The translations under genes were made by a program, and so were the position numbers. DNA of 64,000 nt from Schistocephalus solidus (lineage: Eukaryota; Platyhelminthes; Cestoda; Diphyllobothriidea; Diphyllobothriidae), in contig WEDG01005044.1 in the NCBI GenBank assembly GCA_017591395.1, positions 148,029 to 212,028 on the forward strand. The letters are read 5' to 3'. This document shows positions 49,037-60,500 of the stretch, one piece after another. Below the pieces are notes generated by a model. It had not been told where the DNA came from, ran no database searches, and saw only the letters and a program-made list of their open reading frames with translations. Within the stretch, counting starts at the first letter, position 1. Each line of letters begins with the position of its first letter.

Positions 49037-50020
49037 TCATAGACTGGTCTTCATTTGTCTTATGATTGTGGTGTATAGCAAAATGCCTCTATCCTTAATT
49101 TTCGTACGGCCAAAATGCGCTCCATTTAACTCAGTAAATGGTACCGAATACCTTTTCCCAATTGTCTGACCTACCTTCACGTGCAGCTTAACGTTTCCGT
49201 GGTTCAGATCCATGACAGATCCAGCTAAGTACTCCACAAAGCCGACCGGCTTGTATTGCTCACCGTTTTAAATGACAGACAGACAGCGTTTACGGGTAAA
49301 AGACTATTTTTGACGAATTTGCTACGAATTGTCTGTTGTCTTACGAAGGCCGTCCGCATGCATGCACGCTGTACTCACGAAACGAAATTTGATCATCTGA
49401 CCTCCTTTTGCCAATTTTTTCCGGTATTTTTTCATGTCCACCCGGGGTTTCACTACCTACCGTTCTGCGCCGCCAGTTAGAACAGCCATTCTCTGTAACT
49501 CGCCACATTAACTATTCGTGTGCGGTTACACACCTTCTGTCCCCCCGCCTCTTTACCATCTCACCCAGCCTAGCCGTACCAGCTAGTGCTTTGAAGTTCG
49601 CATTTCCACGAGCAATCGGCCAAGATTTATGGGCCGGCATTTTTGCTCACTGGCTGCCGAACTTTTAAATGGTCTGGCACACACGCACGTACGTGCGCAA
49701 GCCCTTCCTGATGATTGCGCAGGTCCTGCGTGTTCCACGTTTGTCAGGCGCTTTCATCCGATTTCGCTGATAAAGTCTATCACCCCGAATGTGGTGACTA
49801 CCTTATCAGATGGCTCTTCGTCCAAGAGTTATGACTGTGGTCGCCACCCTCCGGACCGCGGTCTATGGTATATGGTTTTAATAAATGCAACCTCAAACCA
49901 CAATGCAGACAAAATTGCTTCTTCTACCGCTATCTTAAACAGCTGGAATTTGACATCTGAGGTCTTTTGCGGTTTGAGTTGACCTAAACTGTTTGGCCAT
50001 ACATTATAGAGGGGAAACAA
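49037..50020 (-). other. unrecognised minus-strand open frames
   Basis: The minus strand has two readable blocks. One lies near 50020-49829 (KTSDVKFQLFKIAVEEAILS). The other lies near 49250-49037 (VEYLAGSVMDLNHGNVKLHV, then a GTAGGT donor-like site, then SVPFTELNGAHFGRTK). Amino-acid composition looks protein-like, but no family was recognised. The blocks may be exons of a nested gene or a decayed element; stops separate them. Confidence 0.2.
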
Positions 50021-51290
50021 ATCATGTGAGGACGTGGTAGGCAGAGGGAGTAGTGACTTTCAACTTTAAATACGTCGGGGTTAGGATGCTGATAACTCTG
50101 GACATAGCAAGCACAACACCGTCTTTCGAATTGAGGCTGCTTGCAGCTTTATCTCAATCTTTAGAAAGTGTTTGTGGACCCGATGCGATATCATCAACGC
50201 CACAGAAATCCGTGTGTACAAGGTATCCGTTTTGTCAGTTCTCTGCGATTATGGGGTGAAGTAACTTGACCTGATTTCAAGTGAGACAGTCCGTACTCGC
50301 TGCCACACCGTGAGAATAATTCACGCGATTGAAGGAAGTCAACTGAGGTGTTTTGGGCGCATTCGCCATCCGTCGCGTGGGCTCGGTGCTGTTGCCCTGA
50401 AACTCTGCGCCAGTTACCTGGAGACGTCGAAGGCGACGTAAACTCTACACCTTGGTAGATACATGCCAATGAAAGTAATTTCTGAACCTTCTATGTTCAA
50501 TTTGCGTCATTGGAGGAGCGTGTCGAGCACTTTAAGTCCGATGCTGCAGCTCGTCGCGACTGAATAGGTAAAAGTCATGACATCCTTGACGTCGGTGAAG
50601 TCAGGCACGATCACAGATCTACGAACTATACATAAGTAAAAACTCAATTAGTAGGCAGACTCCACTTTGACTTATCGGTGCCAAGGATAGCTCACTGAAG
50701 CAAACCCCTTCATGACAACAGTTAAGTCCATCTTTGCTTAAGGAAATATACTAAATGCTAAGTGGAAGTTGTTCAACCTTAACGCTATTGGCTTTTGGGT
50801 AATCCTGTCATATTTTACGAACCAAGGCCTTCACAAATTGAAGTACAATGTTTAGCAATTTTTATGTGATCTGGTCCCTAAGCTGACCCATTTTTTGTTT
50901 TTCAGCCCTCTGCAATAATTAATGTTTCCATCTTTTCATTTAACTTATTACACCAGCTTTTTTCACGCATCCTAAGAGTAGAGGGTCACCTCATTTGCCC
51001 TCAGCTTCTAACATTCTTCTATATTTTGTTTGCTATTTCGAACAATTAGATACTTTCCGTTATGTTGTATTTCTATACCGATATAACGTCCTCTTCTACA
51101 AATCTGGAAGCTAAAACCAGCGGGTGGTATCGAAGAAAAACTGAATTCTTTCATGGCATTGTTTGATATCGATAAATTTCAGCCCTAATTTTAAGGATTG
51201 TTTAGGGATTACACGCCCTCATAGACACCTTTGAGAAAACGTTCTTGTCCATGAGAGAAGAGCAAATGCGATTCCCAGGTGGTAAGTCAG

Positions 51291-51344
51291 AAAAAGAAGA
51301 AGAAGAAGAAGAAGAAGAAGAAGAAGAAGAAGAAGAAGAAAAAG
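51291..51344. repeat. (GAA)n microsatellite
   Basis: Nearly pure GAA trinucleotide, about 54 bp, directly before the Penelope 3' flank. Confidence 0.9.
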
Positions 51345-51354
51345 CAGAAAGGGC

Positions 51355-51830
51355 GTTCGCCAGGAGATGTTTATGGTTTGTCTGACGTTTCGGATAGTTA
51401 TTCGTGCATCCGCCTTCAGAGACTCGAAAGTCATGCGCACAGCTCTCATTAAATGCCGCTTTTTGCATTGTGCCTAGTCTGTCAATATTGGCTGTGCGCT
51501 GCGTCCTCTTGTATCGCCGTTGCCGCCACCCTCGCCGATCTCCTGTGGTACCGCGTCGGCTTGGATCCCACTATGGCGTGTTTCATCCCGGCCGCCGTCA
51601 CCCCGTGACTGTCTCCTGGCAGGAAAGTTCGTAAAACCAGATAAGGGGGCAGGCAAATCAATGTGGCGGTTGACTAAGCCGTCAGCAGACATCCAGGTTT
51701 ATTTTATCTGCCTTGACGTGTGATATTCGCCTTGGCCCACAATTTCAGCGGCGTCAAATTGCGAAATAGGCCCAATCTTCGTAGCATGGGTTGCTACCTC
51801 TGATTTTGGGTTCAGCCTTCGTACGCCCCT
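51355..51830 (-). mobile_element. Penelope-like element 3' end
   Basis: The minus strand from about 51830 reads RLNPKSEVATHATKIGPISQ, FDAAEIVGQGEYHTSRQIK, a stop, then LVNRHIDLPAPLSGF. These are the last residues of the GIY-YIG region. The flank 51362-51600 (GTCTGACGTTTCGGATAG, CATCCGCCTTCAGAGAC) matches 38875-39060, giving the same orientation and structure as that copy. Confidence 0.7.
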
Positions 51831-51957
51831 TCTGCTTCTGCTTCTGCTTCTTCTTCTTCTTCTTCTTCTTCTTCTTCTTCTTCTTCTTCTTCTTTTTCTT
51901 CTTCTTCTTCTTCTTTTCTTCTTCTTTCTTCTTCTTCTTCTTCTTCTTCTTCTTCTG
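51826..51957. repeat. (TTC)n microsatellite
   Basis: CTTCTG units passing into TTC units with a few TTTTC interruptions. It is complementary in sense to the (GAA)n tract at 51291-51344. Confidence 0.9.
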
Positions 51958-52477
51958 AGATTTATCTGTAGAGCTGATACTGCATGCCTGCTGTTTGAGA
52001 AGAATATTATAAACAAACCCAGTAGTCAGGTAATGACATTAACTGATTCTCTCGATGCTAAATTATGACTACAACTTCATATTTTAAGATGCGACGGCGC
52101 AGTGAAGACTTGCTGAAGTCACCCAAGATAATGATAGTGAGAGGGTTGTCAAGGGGTATGCAAAACTGTTTCTGGCGGCCAAGCATAATCATAATCACAG
52201 GGTCTAGCACATCATAAAACCGATTTTCATTCATCAGTGTCGCGCCATCTGGCATTCTTTTTCGGGTACGGATTCATACATAAATGAGCGCACACAAATC
52301 CATCGGCTTCTTTCAGAAAAAAAGCGGGCTGACCAGGCAACCTTCTGTTAGGTCGAATTCAGTCAAGGCTTGATAACAAAGGTTAAAATAAAGATGCTGG
52401 TAAACTGGTGTGTTGTTCAATCTGCTCATACGTCGCTTTTTATCGTTTTCTAGACTCTACAGTCAACGAGGGAGGGA

Positions 52478-52483
<6 letters not shown>

Positions 52484-52559
<76 letters not shown>
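52484..52559. repeat. (AG)n microsatellite
   Basis: Pure AG dinucleotide of about 75 bp. The Leu-Ser repeat frame on the minus strand is an artefact. Confidence 0.95.
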
Positions 52560-52564
<5 letters not shown>

Positions 52565-53120
52565 GGAGATATAGGTGCTCTTGCCAGCTGAAGTACGTTA
52601 AACATTTTGGTAACTTGGTCTTCATTAGCACTAAGGATAACTTAGAATCAGAAGGGCCGTTAGGGTATGACAAGTGACGGTCGTCAAAAAAGCCAGAAAC
52701 AACCGTTCCGGACTCCCTTGTATTTGTTTTTCGTCTGTCTTCAATTAATGATCTCACGTCTTTATGTGGTTCAAAACATTATCGTAATAATTTAAATGAT
52801 CGATGAACGCTGATCCCATCCAACTTAGAGTACCCGCAGGAATTCTGATCGTAACTTCTGTGTGGGAGATTGTAACGCAAAGGTCGTTGACTGACTTAAT
52901 ATGATTCACATTTCAGGTCTTTTAGACCTGTGATTGGATAGCAATATCCAATGAAGGTACACAAACCAGACATGCTTATTTTAGCCTGGCTTGCATTTGT
53001 CGATAAAAATAACTTCCACCATAAATCATTTTACCCGTGTTAGTTCATAATACGTGCATTGTACACCAGCGCATGTTCTCAGCAGAATTCATTTTTTCAT
53101 GTCTCTCACATAACGTGTAG

Positions 53121-53225
53121 ATTGAAAAACTGACCAATCAATTGAAAATTGCTCAAGAAAAGTGCGCAGACACGGAACGGCGCCTAATGGAGGCAACCAA
53201 ACGGCTCGATTCCTTGGACTCACAG
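53121..53225 (+). CDS. coiled-coil protein, visible exon 13 (35 codons)
   Basis: Acceptor CACATAACGTGTAG, with a less pyrimidine-rich tract than usual; donor GTTTGC (weak beyond GT). Translation IEKLTNQLKIAQEKCADTER followed by RLMEATKRLDSLDSQ, phase 0, exactly five heptads. Protein character is unmistakable even though the splice sites are weaker. It is the last exon I can support with confidence; no stop codon or 3' UTR was found. Confidence 0.78.
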
Positions 53226-53529
53226 GTTTGCTCTTGACAAAACTAAGTGAATATATCACTTGCTGTTTGTATCCATTTGGGTGTTTGAATCCCACTTAGC
53301 GTTTGCATAACAAAAAGATAAATAGACCGTCATCGAAGTTTTAAGATTACTTGGACACAGAGGACAATTTTATCTGAAGGTAATCGAAGATCTTTCTTTG
53401 GAAACTGCTTTAAGTCAGTTCCTTGCCGCACTTTTGTTGTACGTCCGGCGAAGAGCTAAGGAACGGATCAAGAGCATGTACAACATAAACCATTTTGTTT
53501 TTGTATGTTATCTTTTGACCTGCTTTGGG

Positions 53530-54040
53530 AAAAACTCGGTGGCCTCGGTGGGATTCAAACCCGTGCCAGCAAATGAAATGTTTTAGTACAGTCAACGTTA
53601 GCCAACTGAGGCACGAGGCCCTCACCAGGAGCCCCGAGTAAAATAACACCTGCGTGAAATCACTCGCCCAGCCTACTGTAACGTATGGACTCCACCATTT
53701 CTGATACAGAAAGCTGAGTGCCCAAGACGTATTTTCTAAGCAAGCAATCTAGAATCCACTTGATGACTACCACGTACAGTTAATTAGTAGGGGATTTTCG
53801 TAGCTTTGGATAATTCGTTTGACCCACTTTGAAAAACTCGGTGGCCTCGGTGGAATTCAAACCCACGGCAGCAAGGGCGAGGCTTAGTACAGTCAACACT
53901 CCAGCCAAGTGAACTGAGAGCCCCCCCCGGGAGCCGTGAGTTTAATCACACTTGAGTCAAGTTACCCGCCAAGCCTGATACAGAAAACTGACCGCCCAAT
54001 CGAGAATCCACCTGATGACTATCGGACTCAGTTGATTAGC
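53530..54040 (-). repeat. tRNA-derived repeat family B, head-to-tail dimer (period 302)
   Basis: Units start AAAAACTCGGTGGCCTCGG at 53530 and 53832. Each carries the tRNA-like complement (GGGATTCAAACCCGTGCCAG, TTTTAGTACAGTCAACG, CAACTGAGGCACGAGGCC; and GGAATTCAAACCCACGGCAG, TTAGTACAGTCAACACTCCA). The body follows (CACTTGAGTCAAGTTACCCG, CACCTGATGACTATC). The second unit has an internal deletion. Confidence 0.8.
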
Positions 54041-54242
54041 AGGAACGTTTACCTACGACAGCACGGCGTCGGTCGCGTATGAAGCAAGAGTCGCTCCAGC
54101 CTAACCAAAAATGTCATGTATAAAAGTTTACCATTCTACAGACATTTGTTTCACCAAACTGCAGTCTATTCACAAGGCTGTCCTGTGCTTTGGTTTACGT
54201 TGGCCGGTGCGTTGTCGTGGGCGTTCTGGTCTGTGCGCGTCT

Positions 54243-54451
54243 GTATATATATATATATGTATGTATATATGTGGTGATGATGATGATGAGGATGGATGAT
54301 GATGATGGTGGTGGTGGTGGTGGTGGTGGTGGGATGATGATGTGGTGGTGGTCGTGGTGGATGGTGGTGGTGGGATGATGGATGATGGTGGTGGTGGTGG
54401 TGATGTGGTGATGTGTGTGTGGTGGTGATGATGTGTGGTGTGGTGGTGATG

Positions 54452-54482
<31 letters not shown>

Positions 54483-54562
54483 GTGTGATGATGATGATGG
54501 TGGTGTGGTGTGGTGATGATGATGTGGTGATGATGATGATGATGGTGTGTGTGGGGAGATGG

Positions 54563-54629
<67 letters not shown>

Positions 54630-54990
54630 TGGTGATGATGATGATGATGATGATGATGATGGGAGGAGGAAGGGGAGGAAGGAAGGACAAGGAAGGGGAA
54701 GGAGGGGAGGAGGAAGGAAGGGAAGGGAAGGAAGGAGGAAGGAAGGAAGGACAATGATGATGAATGATGTTGTTATTGATGATAATGTGATGATGATAAT
54801 GGAGTAATGATGGTAAATAAAGGAAGGAAGGGAAGGGAAGGAAGGAAAGAAAAGGAAGGATAAGGAAGGAAGGAAGGAAGGAGACAATGATAATGTGTGT
54901 GTGTGGTGATGATGATGATGATGATGTGTGTGTGTGATGATGATGATTAATGATGATGATGATGATGATGATGCCATCCTCCCTCCTTCC
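54243..54990. repeat. compound simple-sequence tract (TA, GATG, GTG, GT, GGAA)
   Basis: TATA/TGTA, then ATG and GTG trinucleotides, GT dinucleotide (54452-54473), a 75-bp ATG run near 54555-54627, and GGAA/GGGAA blocks (54660-54890) returning to ATG at 54910-54972. Long His/Ser-rich frames on the minus strand are artefacts of this composition. Confidence 0.95.
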
Positions 54991-55760
54991 TTCCTCCTCC
55001 TCCTCAGGTCTTTTCAGGACAGGATCTCGGGGTCAGGTCAGGTCAGGTCAACGGAAACCTACTGATTCTATTACAGTTTTTATACTTTTAATCTCGAAAA
55101 TGAACACACGTATGCCCTTAGCAGGAAAACGGAGGCGGATCTACCTAACCAATTACAGTTAAAAGTGGCCCTTCTAGGTTTTTGCATGTTCAAAAGCCAT
55201 AGAAAATGCGACATCGGGGAAGTAGTTAGGAAGAAGTGAAGCCGATTGCTTAAACTGAAGCTTTGTTCCTTTGATCCTTCTGAGTGATATACTAGTCCGT
55301 TATTAGACACGGCAAAATAAGAGGTAACGGACTGGTATGGGATTCAATATTTTATGATATCCTTATTTAGACAACGCGAACCTGTCAGTTGAAAGGATCT
55401 GGAGGCATGATATAGATGTAATAGGCCTGTCGGCCACTAAGCTGCTCAGAATCTAGTCATAACCACCGATGCCGGTAAGCAGGACGATAACTGCTTGCCT
55501 CGTGCGCCTCAGAGCTGTCAGCGGCGCAGATATCGAGTGCATGTCTCCCTATGATTTTCCTGATATTTAACACGCTATTGAGCTACGTTCGGGAGGAAAG
55601 GTTATAGTCTCTGTTATATAACTGCGATTTCTACTGTCCTGAATTTCCAGATCGAATATCTTTGGGAGAAACCACTGTGTAGTAAGTTTTATAGCGGCTC
55701 TTACCCTCCGATGAACATGGCAAGTTAGCTTGTGGATCATTCAGTGCTACAAAGTACTTT

Positions 55761-56185
<425 letters not shown>

Positions 56186-57016
56186 ACTTTATTCTGAAAG
56201 TATCATTTCAATATTTTCCTAAACAAGGCCTTCATTCAATGCGGACAAAATTCGTACGCATAGGAAAGCACCGGAAGAAAACCGAAAGCTGCAAATGTCG
56301 GCATCCTGAACGGTCGTCCTTAAATGCATCGGAATATGACACCAGCCTTTCTTCAAACCCGTGCAGGCGTCGCTTGCAAACGAGCTTCTTATCGTAGTTA
56401 ATGTAAACAAAGAGTCGTAAATAGCATGGGCCAGCCCATGTACCTATAAAATAATTCACATGCGAATGGAGGATAAAAATGGCGGCTCAACTTCAAAAGC
56501 CCACCGATGGACACGTTTTGAAGTATCCCGGTACTGCGGCTGGTTCGGCGCTAAATCTCAGTGGTTGTACCTAAAAATAGCGCTCCTGACCTAAACCCAA
56601 AAAACCAACCCTCCTATCATCACACTTATCCTTCGTAACGCTAGCATTAACACCAACCCCTCGCAGTTTTCCGCCAGGCCAATATCTAATAAGTGGGCGA
56701 CTCATATTCATGATCCATCTTACATAGCTGTTGACTTACCTGGGAAGGCCAATTTAGTACAAAAATACCTATCCCTTCAGCTCTTTGCTGGGCCGTCTTC
56801 AATTTCGCTCACACACAGTCCTTCTCCCAACTCATAATTTGGCTGTTTTAGTTCAATCAGCTCACTCAAAAGTTGAATCAGACCATAAAGGAGTCCGACG
56901 ATCAGACACAGGTCATTCAGACACGCCAACTGAGGCCAAAGCAAAGCCACAGCAAACGGGCGGGACCTCCATTCGGCCAAACGGCAAAACCGCCGCGATG
57001 AACCCAGTCGTTTCAG

Positions 57017-57130
57017 ATCAAGCAACAGTTGTCTGGTCAGGAACAGGCCGCAGCGGCCAGAGGCAGCGGATGCACTGAAGAAACTCTGGAGGGCGTGACC
57101 GCCCGCTCAGCTCGGACTCACTCCCTGGAG
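57017..57130 (+). CDS. possible exon 14 of the coiled-coil gene (38 codons)
   Basis: Acceptor CCAGTCGTTTCAG; candidate donor GTGGGG, which is weak. Translation IKQQLSGQEQAAAARGSGCT followed by EETLEGVTARSARTHSLE is open in the phase required by exon 13. The first ten residues look like the end of a Gln-rich helix; the rest is not coiled coil. It sits in a CpG-rich block in which random open frames are likely, and a 173-codon minus-strand frame overlaps it, so support is modest. Confidence 0.3.
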
Positions 57131-57545
57131 GTGGGGTGTCGTCGGAGAGACGTGGGCGCAGGCGGAATCGATAGTGCGTGGTGAAGGCAGCGTGAAGCGG
57201 TGCTCGCGTGGACTTGCAGGCTCTGAGCTGTGGTTTCCGGCCTGGTTTTGGGGCCGAGGCAGCGGTTTTGCAGGCGTGGTAGGCCAGCGGAGGTGACCAG
57301 TTTACTCGGGCGGGCTGGTTGTGCCGCATCCCGGGGCTCCGGTTCGACTTCACCGGCGGGTTGCCGCTGACGGTCGGTGTCAGTTGGTGCATCGAGAGGG
57401 ATTCTCGCGAACGGGTTTGGAATAAGCGCATGCAGGTCGCCTTTGTGCCGAATCGCTCGTCATGCCGTACCGCTGGTTGGCGGGCATTCTGGGCTGGTGG
57501 GGATGGTGCGAACGGGTCGAATGAATGAGATGTTTTCAAGCCTGG
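57020..57545. promoter_or_regulatory. CpG-rich block (CpG-island-like)
   Basis: By eye count 57061-57540 holds 47 CpG in 480 bases, far above the rest of the window (about 35 per kb at 30001-30600). No TATA box or start codon with support was found, so a promoter role is only a possibility. A minus-strand open frame of 173 codons (57018-57539, Pro/Arg-rich) crosses it without recognisable domains. Confidence 0.3.
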
Positions 57546-60500
57546 TGTCGGTTCTCGCGATCATCGCTCGGGGATCTGTAAATGAGGATGATGGTGGGAC
57601 GGGCGTCTGGTGCTATGGGACGAATAGCGGTGGATGTTTATGAATGTTGTATGGGAAGACGACTGATATCCGTTCTCCAAGTGTTGTGAAGTAAATGGTG
57701 TAATGGAGATGGTACGATTAAACGGGATTGCTGAAGGTTTGCCAGAAATATGGGCATCATAGTGGAATGGTTCGATCGGGTTTGTCATTCGTGAAACAAC
57801 TTCGCATGGATGTTGGTGGCAACATCGTTCACTCCCCTCGGGACTCAAGATGGGATGCTAAGCACAAAATAGTACTTGCTGGTTCAAACGATATGCGGAA
57901 GTACGTCAGGGATCCTGTATATGAACAGAGTGTAAGCTCGTTTTCTTTAGCCAGAGATTAATCAAACGAATTAATCAGTCCGAGTGTCTGGGATTTCAGA
58001 GGTGAGCGATTCGAAGACAGCAGAGAATCCTCTGAGTCGGTGGTGGCTAAAGAACGACACGGGATACCTGGGTTCAAGTGGATGTGGTGGTGAAATCGCA
58101 TGGTATGATGTAAAACAATGCCTGGCAGTTATTAATGTGCGATAGGGCCGCGGTTCTTCATCCATTGATGGCTGGTCTGGCTCATCCCGCTGCTGGGTTC
58201 AAGGTATCGGTGTTGGTTCAGTTCTTCCGTTATTTAAATTATTATCATGGTTTATAATGTGAAGGCATTTTTGAGGCTGGTGCCAAAACGGTAACCGACC
58301 TCAGTTCATCCGTCAGAGCCTGAACTGTTCTGGAGAAAGTGAATAAATGATGAGATCACTATATAATTCAATCAGCTCATTGTCACTCAAGTAAAGCCTG
58401 ATGGTTTGGGTTGGTCACGATGCTAACAATGACGGAAGGAGGACAATGGTTGGTCCCGCCAACTCATTTCCTCGTTGAAACTGACTGAAATGGCTCTTCA
58501 GGCGGAGTTGACGGTGCAATCCGTGGGACCCAGGAACTCCGCCAGTGAAACATATGCCTCGGGGTTCGGGAGGCTGGTCTTGTGTTGGCGTTGAATCATT
58601 GTACTTTGTCAAACCATTGAGCTCTTCAGCCCTCTGGTACTATCATCTCAAACATGGTAAAGGGAAGGTAGAATGGGCATCGATACCGATCCAACAATGT
58701 TTGCCAGACTTTGGTGCTAGCCAGATGCCTATTCTGTCAGCCCCAAGTAGTTCCTTGCTGGGTCGGTGCCGTGGTTGGAAAATTCAGTTCATCATGCATC
58801 ATGTGAATTATGTATACAGTTCCATAGAACTTCCTTCATGGTAAGGGAACAGATCGCTAGGACAGAGATGCTCCTGAGATTCAGGTGCTCATGCATGAGT
58901 GCTTGAAGGCAGAACAGAATTCTTATAGTGTCATGAGACATATAAGGAACGTGCCAGTCTTGCTGAATGGGGTTTAACCATTGATTGATTTGGGCTTGTT
59001 GAGCTCAGGCTCCTGTTTCATGACAGGAACAAGACATTCGAATAATCTTGGATTTCCTGAATTGTTGGGATTCAATGGACGACTCTGTGTTCAGAATAAT
59101 TTGGTGATTCCATGAAGATAATTCATGCAACATCTTCAAAGTCTAAGAATGATTTAAAAAAATCCCAAAAGACACGAAAGTGCAAATGTTGAATGTGCTC
59201 CAGGTTTGTGTCTTTCCTGAGGATTTCATGCCATCATTTTCTAGCACTAGAACAAAGCATAATTCTTTCTGGCTGCGGAGTGGATTCGCTCAAACCCCCT
59301 CAGTGACATTAGCAAGCAAAAGCATCCATACTACCGTCAGAAACCAGCCATGAGCATCGAAGTCATTCGACACTTATGTTATGACCTATCGCTCCCCATT
59401 CCATACTAAATGCCCATCAAACAGAGCACTAGAGGTAGTGATTCCTTTCATTGATGTTGGGTCTTCCATTGAGAACCTCCGTGCGTGCATGGTGATGACA
59501 TAGGACACAAACAGAAAATCCATAAGAGTATTCAAGGTCTTCCTACACACCCATCTATCACCCTCATGCCGTCTGTCCATTGCGTACTTCACCCTGTGAT
59601 ATTCCCATTCCAATACAGAAAATATGCTGTCCCTCATCCTCCCCAAGTAACCAGTGGGTTGGCGGAATCTTTCTCATTCAGTGACATGTATAATCAAGGA
59701 TGCGTTAAAATAAATCACTCCATTCTGATAATTCACCATCAACAATTTTGCATGAACCCTCCAGGCGACTTTGAGATCTCATCCATTCCTCAACATTATT
59801 AAACAGTAAAGGACTCCAAGAATCTGGACCTGGCTGACACAAAATATTGATCTGGTTTCCATCATCTTCCTAAAATTCTCCCTCCATCCGTTTAAAACTA
59901 GACTGTACCTGCCCTTGCAACAGATTCAAGCCTTCATCCAGAACCTCACAGGCAAACCATGCAATTGCCTGAAAGTGAGTCGTCAGGTCAAAACACCATT
60001 TCTGTTGGGTCCCAAACTCATCCAGGACAGTGCCATTCAGACCATGCCTGATGTACTATTTCCTTTGTTTTCGGCGGAAACTCAGATGGTTGTGAAAAAA
60101 AAGAAAGAATCAAATGAAAATGCGGTGGCTTGCTGAACCTTGACTGTTTGTGTTTAGGCCAAAATTCCAATTATGCCGTTGGGATCAACTATGCCTCGAA
60201 ACTGAACAGACCTGTCATCGGCCATGGTCTTGGTGTGCATCTGTGCTGAGGTAATTCACCTCAGAATCATTATCATTATAGTGCATATAGGTTTCATAGA
60301 AATTGGAATACCACTGGATGCATTCCTCCAGTGCAGAGTCCTGATTCACCCCTCCACTTTTCTGTCCTGACTGCTCCGAGTTGTGCTGAGTCTGAAGATA
60401 TGTCTTTCAGGGTTTATTTCCCCTCCTTTTCACTGAGAACTACCTTTCAAACCAACGTTTGCCATGTGTGTGTTTGATGGTCATCATTTCAGTGATGTAT

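Noticed and set aside
50490..50565. Short plus-strand reading SLEERVEHFKSDAAARRD as a coiled-coil exon
   Set aside because: There is no good acceptor, it ends in a stop, and it does not fit the exon chain.
54166..54977. Long minus-strand frames of 174-260 codons rich in His, Ser and Ile
   Set aside because: They are translations of ATG/GTG/GGAA simple repeats with no splice or start support.
55030..55051. AGGTC repeats as a nuclear-receptor response element
   Set aside because: The 5-bp period overlaps half-sites and does not give a standard direct-repeat spacing. It is at the edge of simple-sequence DNA.
57018..57539. 173-codon minus-strand gene
   Set aside because: Long frames are expected by chance in the GC-rich block. 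Composition is Pro/Arg/Ser-rich without domains, and it competes with the candidate plus-strand exon.
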